NCBI GenBank assembly: GCA_961205875.1
Contig: OY540810.1
Coordinates: 2,666,001-2,730,000 of the forward strand
From: Sialis fuliginosa
Lineage: Eukaryota; Arthropoda; Insecta; Megaloptera; Sialidae
Direction: 5' to 3'
DNA length: 64,000 nt
The position numbers and the translations under genes are program-made. Shown here one piece after another: positions 56,089 to 64,000 of this stretch. The notes beneath the pieces were generated by a model that was given only the letters and a program-made list of their open reading frames with translations, did no database searches and had not been told where the DNA came from. How positions within the stretch are numbered: position 1 is the first letter of the stretch; each line of letters opens with the position of its first letter.

Positions 56089-56477
56089 AAATTTTGAGGG
56101 AGCTTTTCACACCTCCAATAGCTGTTTAGAAATGTACAAAATGTACCAAGTCTTATCAAAATTAGTGAGATAATACTCGCAACGTTCACTTTTTACAAAA
56201 TTTCGAATATTTCCAAAACTCCATATCCGATTAGCACCAAAATCAATAGATCTGGAGTACTCACTTCCCCAAAAATAATTCAAATCGGTGCATTTTTACA
56301 GTAGTTATCGTGAACGAAAGAAAATTCTACATCCAGACACACGCACAGACGCCATGCGGAAATTAACTTTTCCTTAAGTTTTGAAGGTAGTACAATCAGA
56401 ATCTGCTCTTATCTCGGACACGATTTTTCGACGGTATTACAATACTTCTATTTCTTTCAGATAATGGAAGTAAAAAA
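56089..56477 (-). repeat. Dispersed repeat family G, minus
   Basis: Inverted copy collinear with 6864-7300 and 9456-9960. It retains 'ggagtactcact' and 'gccatgcggaaattaacttt'. Confidence 0.8.
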
Positions 56478-56979
56478 GTTAAATAAGTTTTTCTTTATTG
56501 ATAGTGTTTTGTAAAGAGTTTGTTCGAAAACAAAAAACAACCAGAACCTCATTACGAAGTGTATCCAATGCGATTGACAGCTGTTTTATAGTACATGGTG
56601 TTTACAAATTTCAACAATTTAGTTTCAATATAAAGAAAATCAATAAACAATATAACACAATTCTACTGCGAGTAAATTATTTAAAAAACTGAAAACCACG
56701 GCGCGGAGTGAAAATTTAATTTTTAATCTTTTACTAAAAAATTATATAAGTTTTTATTTTATAAGTTCTCAGTTTATATTTTTAATTTTATTTTACATGT
56801 TAATAATACTACACTAAAATACTTAAGTTTTAATTATAGTTTAACTGTTTTTTTTTTGATATACAAAAGATTAGTATTATATAACTGTAATTTTATAATA
56901 GTTATTTTAACATTTATAAGTTTAAAAATATGTTTATTAGCTTATTTAGTTTTTAATTAATGTTATATGTTTTAAATGT
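56478..56979. other. No recognisable feature
   Basis: Extremely A+T-rich. A 64-codon frame at 56498-56692 has no recognisable motif. Confidence 0.45.
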
Positions 56980-56983
56980 GTTT

Positions 56984-57027
56984 TATAGATACCGATGAAG
57001 TCTGAAACATGACGAAACGTCTATAAT
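56984..57027 (+). ncRNA. Hammerhead-like motif, class 4
   Basis: Order: stem I 5' strand ATA; CCGATGA (one core change: U4 to C); stem II GTC/GAC with an eight-base loop; GAAA; stem III ACGT; cleavage base C; stem I 3' strand TAT. The layout is that of a minimal type I hammerhead, but the change at a catalytic core position predicts loss of activity. No target duplication found. Confidence 0.6.
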
Positions 57028-57557
57028 AATAAATAATGTTATATCACATATAACTATTTTATTGACATATAATGACCTAAAACCTCGAAGTCAAAATAAA
57101 AGTCATAAACAAATATATATACAAAATCTTTAATAAACTGTGAAAATGTATCCAAACTCACTAAAATATCGAAAGAAATGCCGAAAACAAAAACAAACAT
57201 TTATTTTTATAATAAATCGAAACGAAAAAATTGATCAATTTCTCACTGTATATATAAAAAAGCACACCTCTAAATCACCTACCCTGGTTTAAATTAATAC
57301 ATTAACTCAGCGTGAAACCGATCTCAATTATCAACACGGATGCTGCGATGTCTAGACACAGCGCATGCAAGCAATAGAACGTTTTAACACGCGACAAACC
57401 AATTAAAAACAAGATCGACGCCACTGTTCACTCGATTATCGGGATTTGGGTTTAATTGAATTGATTAAGTGCATTGTTGAAATTTGATTAATCAGAATCC
57501 AAACGATTTAATAATATCGAATATTCGTATGAAATGGCGCCATATTTAATTCTCTAG
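57028..57557. other. Apparently single-copy sequence
   Basis: 57290-57480 is more complex and G+C-richer than its surroundings ('cacggatgctgcgatgtct', 'cacgcgacaaaccaat') but has no frame. It could be regulatory or an old transposon. Unassigned. Confidence 0.35.
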
Positions 57558-58648
57558 TACAGTGAAATGCAGAAGTGGTCGACCAGTTTTCTATGAAATT
57601 CGCTTATCACAAACTTAGTAGGTGCCTCCCATTTGATTATTATAATATTTAAATCATTTCTCCATGTACCAAACAAAGACAGATATTTTGAAACTCATTT
57701 GCTAGATAAAGAAGTACTCTTCGTTTATAGTACTCTCATATACAGGGTGATCCGGTTTGGGATACAGATATTTTAAGAGCTGATTCCTTGGCTCATTGTG
57801 AGTAAAAAATTGTACGGGAAGGTGGGGTCTATCTTCAACACCCTCTGAGGTACAGGATGTTTAAAAACTTCCTTCAGAGTAGTACTTACAAACAAAGATT
57901 ATCTTATAACTTCCAAAGTAACGTAACTAGAGCAACCACAATGAGTTAGTTTCATAGGTAATTAACTAACGTATTTTTCAGTACATATGAACGTTATTGC
58001 TAGCCGTGTTTCCAGTTCAAAGTTATTACTCATCAAAGTCAAAAAATATATTTATTTTTTTTGAAAATTTTTATGGAAATGACATTTTTTCCCAAAAGTA
58101 CCTATAATATGTGGTATTTAAAAAAAATATTTTGGTGTGTCATAATATTACCTACAAATTCACCATACAAAGAATGGACCTGGATCGTATAGTTTTCCAG
58201 TTATAAATTTATCTAAATAATCCCCAAAGTGACTATTTTGCTACCTACCCTATTAAATGAAACAGTAATAATTTTTTTTGTTTATAACTACATTTTTTAT
58301 TGTTCATGTTAATTTACATAATTTTAAAAATAGTTATGTATCTGTATCCCAAACCGGACCTCCTGTATTTTTGTGATTATGTAATATATTTATGTAATAT
58401 ATTGAAAATTGTATAAGTAAATTTTGTGGCAATAAATATTTGATATTCCGAATTTTAGTATTTAAATATGTTAAACTTGATATAAAATTAATTAATGGTC
58501 GTATATTTGTGTTTTTATTTAAAATGATGTAACTATATAAGCTCCACCCTAGAAAAAGATAACCGATGATGTTTGTCTTAATATTTTCGAATCTGTTTGA
58601 AACGATTCTGACCTTTACGGTGGCAGACGACTTCTGAAGCCCATAGTA
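57558..58648 (-). mobile_element. MITE family C subtype 2, with MITE inserted
   Basis: The outer element at 57560-58646 is flanked by TA. Ends are CACTG-type (CAGTGAAATGCAGAAG) and CTTCTGAAGCCCATAG, matching the copy at 11799 in inverted sense. The inner insertion splits it near 'actctcata'. Removing it leaves about 460 bp, the normal family length. The 105-codon frame is not a gene. Confidence 0.88.
57741..58367. mobile_element. Nested TA MITE, 623 bp
   Basis: The element at 57743-58365 has ends CAGGGTGATCCGGTTTGGGA and rc CAGGAGGTCCGGTTTGGGAT, both continuing into ATACAGATA. TA lies on both sides. CAGGGTG-type ends and TA fit Tc1/mariner. No coding frame. Confidence 0.92.
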
Positions 58649-59020
58649 CAACTATCATAAGTGAAGGATTGAAGTCCTTAAACGAACAATTATATTTTAT
58701 TTATTTTTCGTTTCTAATAATAAATTATAACAGCCCTATTAATTTTTCAACAAATACCTAATCATTTACATTTTTCAATTTACGTGAACACAATCAATAT
58801 AGAAATCATGCTGGGCTTAAACAATAATTCACTGGAAGATAAAATATTAATGTTATGGCTAGTAAGAAAATAATATTATTAACCCCCTAAAGTTATAGAA
58901 TCGATTTCATAGCGTGATTCATTCATTATACTTTTATCCTTTTTGTACACCGATGTTAAAAACAAGAAATAATAGGTATTGGTGTTCCTACAATTAATAA
59001 CTATCACTTCATAAACATTT
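58649..59020. other. No recognisable feature
   Basis: A+T-rich sequence. Nothing supported. Confidence 0.45.
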
Positions 59021-59532
59021 ATAAGGTACTGGCACCAGTCTTGGACAATACCCCAGTGTTGGATACTTGTTCATTATAACCGATAATGTTTGTCTAAATA
59101 TTAACGAATCTGTTGTAAGCGATTCTGAGTTTTAAGACCGGTATTCTAAAGGAGTTTGCAAATTTGCTAGCTTACAAGCACTCTCAAATGAGATATCAAA
59201 CTTATACGGCAGTTCTTTTGGAGTTTGTTGTAGACTTTGACAAGTTTCGCGCACGCGTTGTAGGTAAACACCAACGGTATTAAAACAGTGGTGATATTAT
59301 GAAAATTATTTTGTACGGTCAAAGATGCCAACTAATCATTTTGTAATTATTAACAAGTGTCCATCACTGGGTGCCCATTACTGGTTGTATTTTGTCCATT
59401 ACTGGAGAAAAAATTATAAATAAAATAAAAGGCTATAATTAAAAAAAACAACATTTGCAGATTTAAATTTAATATCTCCCAACAACAGTATATCTTGCCC
59501 TTAAGCGTCCAAGACTGGTGCTAGTACTTTAG
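59021..59532. mobile_element. Repeat E with both ends, carrying a MITE A piece
   Basis: AAGGTACTGGCACCAGTCTT (59022) and the inverted partner 'ccaagactggtgctagtactt' (ending 59532) are the two family E ends. Between them, 59134-59332 is the left two thirds of family A in minus sense, ending abruptly at 'gatgccaact'. 59345-59500 is family E interior. Confidence 0.7.
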
Positions 59533-59876
59533 ATATACTATAATTTATTATTGATATTTTAATAATAACCAATTCTGTAAAATATTATTATGAAATATAA
59601 AATATTACAATTTATATTAAATTGTGAATATGTACCTACAATGAAAACATTATTTTTAAATGTATATAATTACCTATGTTTAAAATACCCTCATAAATCT
59701 TATATTTACTTTTATATACTATAAAAAGGTATCTACTATAAAATATGTACAATTAAAACCAGTTGCAACCTACTTCTGAAGAATTAATTCAAAGCAGTTC
59801 TTAGAATCCATTCTTTTTGTTACATAATCTGCATATTCATGCTTACATCACAAATTCATATTTTGCAGAACTTATA
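59533..59876. other. No recognisable feature
   Basis: A+T-rich sequence. Nothing supported. Confidence 0.45.
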
Positions 59877-59950
59877 TTAACCCATTAACGCCCAAACATG
59901 CAGAAGATTTTTTAAAATGAAATTAAGTACACATACAATATATTTAACTA
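59877..59950 (+). mobile_element. piggyBac-like MITE, left end only
   Basis: TTAA followed by CCCATTAACGCCCAAA and about 50 more bp collinear with the complete copy at 44670. The right end is missing. Confidence 0.8.
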
Positions 59951-60345
59951 AGTATATAGAAGTAAGGGAATTTGTAGTTTATTTTAATATTTTTACGTAT
60001 TTTAACGTCAAATTTTTGGCAAATATAATTGTTTGAAATTATAATTGCAGGATTAACGTATTATGATAAATTAAAATGTATTATTTATTATTTGTGGAAT
60101 ATGTTTTTCAGGTTCTGTATTTATTTATTCTTTTGTGACAAATTGTTTTAAGAAAATATACTACTTGAAAGTGAGGTTATGTCATTTATTATTATTAACA
60201 TCAATTCTTTACAAGAAATGAGAGTAGATAAGCAAATTACCATTTTTCAAACATCCTTCAAAAAACGATAGTTTCAAAAGTCTAGAGGGGGTCTAGGGTG
60301 TGCATTTTATTTTTTAATTTTCATAAAATACTTTATAGATTTTTA
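59951..60345. other. No recognisable feature
   Basis: Nothing supported beyond A+T-rich sequence. Confidence 0.45.
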
Positions 60346-60545
60346 CTTTCTTATACCATGTATATGAAATATACATTAGTATAAGTAAGTATAGTGAAGC
60401 CGATTTTTTTCGAACTGTCTGTGTGTCCGTCTGTCTGTCTGTCTGTCTGTAAGCGCTGTAACTCAAATACAACAAATCGTAGAAGGCTGATATTTTATAT
60501 TTAAGATTAATTTTTGGCTGGGAAGAAAACGTCCTATTTTTGAAA
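60346..60545 (+). repeat. Repeat family D, uninterrupted
   Basis: Contains 'ataccatgtatatgaaatat' where the 16476 copy holds a MITE, followed by the shared 'agtatagtgaagccgatttt' and a (GTCT)n tract (about 60430-60451). Confidence 0.85.
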
Positions 60546-60766
60546 ACGATCTTTCAACCGGATACGGATGTTTACCTACGTCGATTTTTTAATTTTTCGA
60601 ATTACTCTGAAACAGTGCAAAATAGAGAAAAATGGTCAAGTTAAAAAATGTAGGTAATATCTATATCTATAATTTATGTTCTATTCATTTTTTTGTAAAA
60701 ACGAATTTTTGAAGAAAAAAAATTATTATAATTCAAATGGTTCATAACAGAGGAGAAATATCTGCC

Positions 60767-60875
60767 ATGAGTGTCATGGGACTTTCTTATACGTATTACA
60801 GAGATTGAACAGTGTGTGTATTTGCCGTAGGTAACATGGGACTTTCTTATACGTAATACTGAGAGTGAACTGTGA
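60767..60875 (+). repeat. Short tandem duplication, about 63-bp spacing
   Basis: CATGGGACTTTCTTATACGT occurs at about 60775 and 60836, each followed by 'attac' or 'aatac', then GAG. A third, inverted copy lies at about 24562-24590. Confidence 0.8.
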
Positions 60876-61300
60876 TATTTTATTGTTGTATTTATATGTC
60901 TCAAGGCGCTCCGCTCTAAGCGGTTGTAAATGAATAAAATTTAATAAAACGAAACAGCTAATAAACTCTCTAATTATACATCTAATGATCCCCTGACAAT
61001 CATTCATTAAGTTGTAACCATTATAATGTTCGACAAGTATTAAACACATTAACTAATATAATATTACAACCTAGTAGAATGTTTATGAGTACATTTTTAC
61101 TAATGTCAAAATATTAACCGGTTTTAGGGAAAGGTTTTTTATCGTTACATATGATAATAATGATAGTAATTTATAAGCAATTGTGAATGTGGTCTTATAG
61201 GTTAACTAAAATATATTTTGTTACAATTGAAAAATGCCATGTTTTTAAAAGTTTTTTTACATTTACCTCTATACAAACTTGTCATGTTAATATTTATGAG
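60876..61300. other. No recognisable feature
   Basis: A+T-rich. The overlapping minus frame of 91 codons has no recognisable motif. Confidence 0.45.
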
Positions 61301-61411
61301 TGCTTACATGAAACGTTGACCGATAACACGACCAAACCGACGCGGCTTACACCCAGAAGCCAAGATCTATATCAAGACCACCGCGGAAGCCTCAAGACTT
61401 GCTTACATGAA
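61301..61411 (+). mobile_element. Hammerhead class 2 element, 5'-truncated, 12-bp TSD
   Basis: The insert at 61313-61399 (87 bp) lies between perfect 12-bp duplications TGCTTACATGAA. It begins ACGTTGACC, at the distal part of the hammerhead and 5 nt before the predicted cleavage position. It continues through the CACCCAGAAGCC block to the common end CCTCAAGACT. The ribozyme core is absent, so this copy cannot self-cleave. Confidence 0.85.
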
Positions 61412-61674
61412 TTTGAATTTTAATAAAATAAATTAATTTAGTAAACATACAACACTTGATTCTAAATAATAACAAATACATTGAAGTTATACTTCTTTAG
61501 ACACGTTTAAGATAGTTCTCGTATAAACATCATTTCGATAGAATTAAAAAAATAATTTAGGGAATAAAAACAACAATTATATCTATCCAAACGTGAAATT
61601 TTAAAAAGATCGACCGTTTTAAACTCGAGATAATTGTCATTAAAATGTTATGTTACATTATCGATTTATCTATT
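61412..61674. other. No recognisable feature
   Basis: A+T-rich sequence. Nothing supported. Confidence 0.45.
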
Positions 61675-61890
61675 TTGATTTGTTATACATAATAGGGGAA
61701 GAAAGGGGTCGCAACGCTCTTAGGACAAGTAATAGATTTAAAAATAAAGGTGTAAGCTATAATTTAAAAAAAAATGAATCTATAGGATCGCGCCTTAATT
61801 ATTCAACTTAATGTTACGTTATCGATGTATCTATTTTAATTTGTTTATACATAATAGGGGAAGAAAGGGGTCGACATCATTCGCGTGAAA
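61675..61890 (-). repeat. Repeat family M dimer, 161-bp spacing
   Basis: 'aataggggaagaaaggggtc' occurs at about 61690 and 61851. The segment between contains 'aggatcgcgcc' and 'gtgtaagctataattt', matching the inverse of 52339-52645. Confidence 0.75.
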
Positions 61891-61904
61891 TTTAGGATAG
61901 GTAA

Positions 61905-62121
61905 TACATATTTCTGTTATGATAGTCGATAAAACAGGTCGCGCGTACAAATGTCACACCTATTTTATTTTATCTAAAGTAATTGTATAATTAATATTTT
62001 TTTCGGAATTCAAAGTAGCCTATGTCCTTCCTTAAGATGTAAGCGACCTCCCTACCAAATTTCATTAAAATCGGTTCAGACAGACAGACACACTTTCACA
62101 TTTATAATATTAGTGTGGATT
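61905..62121 (+). mobile_element. LINE-tail-like fragment with RTE-like end
   Basis: Inverse of 19132-19330 in its first part ('gtcgataaaacaggtcgcgc'). It ends 'acactttcacatttataata' then 'ttagtgtggat', resembling RTE-type 3' ends in insects. No coding sequence. Confidence 0.6.
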
Positions 62122-62162
62122 TGGAATTTATGAGACAATCGGGAAAAGAACGATAATTCTCC

Positions 62163-62670
62163 CGCGTATTATAAGGTAAAGGCACCAGTTATGGCCGCTA
62201 TAAGAGCAAGTTTTCGAGTTTTTTTGGATTAATGGGCTTGTTTTCTGTAATTCTCATGAACTCGTGTTACTAATAAAACAAGTAACTCTTTATTTAATCA
62301 ATGTCATTACCAAAGTCCGCAAATATAGTTTTTTTTTTAAATATAGCCTTTTATTTTGTTCATGTTTTTTCTCCAGTAATGATAAGTACTACGACACAAA
62401 AGATATAAAAGAAAGAATCGTCAAATTTGAAACAATGTAAAGCAGTTTCTATGATAATATATAATAATTAATAAATAAATTATACTAATAATTAGTTTAA
62501 AAACGTCCACCATTTTGACACCTATTGGCCGATTGTCATCAAATCACGCTGTAAGACAGTTAAATGTATATAGATTAATATTCAGAAATGGTAGTAATCA
62601 AATATCAACATATATTTATTTAATTAAAAATTTGCCATTACTGAGGTCCTTGCCAAGACTGGTGCCACTA
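62163..62670 (+). mobile_element. Repeat family E, most complete copy
   Basis: Left end 'aaggtaaaggcaccagttat' and right end 'gccaagactggtgccact' are imperfect inverted partners about 500 bp apart. The interior has 'tcatgttttttctccagtaa', 'caaaagatataaaagaaag' and the block 'cacctattggccgattgtc'. Target duplication not resolved. The 70-codon frame here is repeat text. Confidence 0.8.
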
Positions 62671-63535
62671 GCTCATCTTTGCCCTTCCAAAATTTATGAG
62701 ATAATCGAGAAAAAGAACGATAACTGACCCGCGTGTTTTATCTATTGATGTAAACTGGCATTTTAACAAAAAGGTTACACAGACATGGCATTAACAGTTA
62801 CAGAATAAATAATGCATGCCCTTTCTTATAAAAATTTAATCGAGGCAGTTTGAAGACCGCTGATGTATTCAGTAAGTGTTAGGGGAAAACATCTCGTAAA
62901 ACCAGTAGTAATAGTTTACCAACACTTTGTAGTTTTACATTTCGTACAAAATGTACAACATGGCCCGTTAACTAGAGGGATAGTGGGAGGGGGCATTTTG
63001 TACATAATTTATCCATCGCTCACCAGTGGTACTGACAGTTTAATTTGATAGCAAACAACAGTGGCGTCATAAATATTGAACTGGGAGTGAAGATGTACAT
63101 GAAAACAACCTTTTCAACTCCATAAAGTATATAAACTGAGATTTCTTGAACGTAATAACAGAGTTTTGGTATTATGACAGCAAAAATACGTCTGCCAATA
63201 TACATACTAATATAATATTCGCAGCGTGCGCGATGACAGCGCCAACTAGTGGTTACAACTAGGGCGGGCTTTGACATAGCTGTCAAAACGAAAAGTAACT
63301 TCCCCTGACCACTTTAGGCTTCCCTGACTTCTCTCTGACTTTCCAGAAAGTGGACACCTTGCATAGAAATGCAGCCATGTGATGTCTCACGGTCAAAAAT
63401 ACATAAATATTAAATTATTAAAAACATCATACAGAGCAGTACTAAGATATTTTGAGGCCCGTGAGCCATAGTTTAAGAGGGTAGGTAATGAAGGTCCTAT
63501 AATCCTATACAAATACAAATATGCATAGTATAAAA
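62671..63535. other. No gene supported
   Basis: Two short frames (62863-63048 plus, 63020-63286 minus) have no motif. A CAGTGGCGTCAT string at 63059 resembles a hAT end without a partner. 63225-63360 is G+C-richer but unassigned. Confidence 0.45.
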
Positions 63536-63720
63536 AAAGTCCCTAGCCGCGTCTATCTGTCTGTTTGTCTGTTTGTGCACGATTTTCTCAGTAACTACTG
63601 AACGGATTTTATTCCGGTTTTCACGAATGGATAGAGTGTTTCACGAGGAAGGTTTATGTGTATAATTTGTGAATATTTTGTTTAAGTCAGAAATAAAAAC
63701 AATTGGGGAGGTATCTTCGC
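63536..63720 (+). mobile_element. LINE- or Helitron-like repeat fragment
   Basis: 'ctatctgtctgtttgtctgt', 'actgaacggattttattccg' and 'gttttcacgaatggatagag' have the style of common insect repeat tails, and resemble 39440-39560 in layout. No coding sequence. Confidence 0.45.
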
Positions 63721-64000
63721 ATAAATAGTTAGTGATAAGTGGAAACAATGTTTAATAGGTTTATTACAGATTACATTTATATACCCGGGTAGCACTAGGT
63801 TTAATGTGCTAGTTTACACATTTATTCCTTGTGATATTTAGCTTTTATAAAATTTTACTTTATTTTTATGTAGTACCATCGTTTATTGTTAAATGTAAGT
63901 TAAAAAAAAATTATTTTCTTATACACAAGCAATACGAAGCAACTACTTTGACAGCAATAATAATAATAATAATAATAATAAATTTTATTTGTTATGTTCG
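63721..64000. repeat. Featureless, then an (AAT)n microsatellite
   Basis: 63956-63983 is (AAT) repeated about nine times. Nothing else noticed. Confidence 0.85.

Noticed and set aside
58334-58651. 105-codon minus-strand frame
   Set aside because: It spans the end of the inner MITE and the right half of the outer MITE. Codons are repeat sequence.

Overview
The window looks like A+T-rich, gene-poor DNA from an arthropod, most likely an insect. The evidence is the base composition, the density of short non-autonomous transposons of the hAT, Tc1/mariner, piggyBac and Penelope-like types, a short (TTAGG)-type repeat near 21145, and LINE-tail fragments of kinds common in insects. I find no intact protein-coding gene. 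The open frames present are short and mostly fall inside repeats. Only two stretches look coding: a frameshifted N-terminal piece of a pogo/Tigger transposase (50436-50569) and an unassigned 84-codon frame ending at a possible splice donor (10326-10580). No tRNA, rRNA or CRISPR is visible. One tRNA-derived SINE is possible at 31735-31950.

Layout. 1-5300: truncated TA-flanked MITE 'A', a 177-bp tandem repeat, a miRNA-like hairpin, a hammerhead-bearing fragment, a clean hAT MITE, then MITEs 'A' and 'J' sharing one TA. 5300-10900: mostly old dispersed repeats (families F, G and E) and a small piggyBac-like MITE. 10900-20500: a run of TA-flanked MITEs, a head-to-head hammerhead insertion with a 12-bp target duplication (13742-13940), and a 525-bp foldback flanked by perfect 49-bp direct repeats (15670-16292). 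20500-32400: sparse, with a hAT-in-hAT nest containing a long internal palindrome (28273-29637). 33403-36717: a 3.3-kb near-perfect palindrome. 37000-43500: old repeats and a multi-level nest (hAT 39396-41123 holding a hammerhead mini-element and a piggyBac MITE). 44600-50700: piggyBac and TA MITEs, a second hammerhead mini-element, a 113-bp minisatellite that appears to have grown out of a piggyBac-like MITE, and the pogo relic. 51900-58700: three hAT MITEs with 7-8-bp target duplications, two more hammerhead classes and a MITE-in-MITE nest. 58700-64000: repeat fragments and a third, 5'-truncated hammerhead insertion.

The most notable content is a set of short retro-inserted elements built around hammerhead self-cleaving ribozymes. 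I count four sequence classes. Three copies of one class are flanked by 11-14-bp target duplications, and the shortest (123 bp) is little more than ribozyme plus tail. The elements do not form a pathway. The window records repeated insertion of short parasites that rely on enzymes encoded elsewhere. Letters A-M are local labels for repeat families defined only by comparison within this window; no library search was possible.
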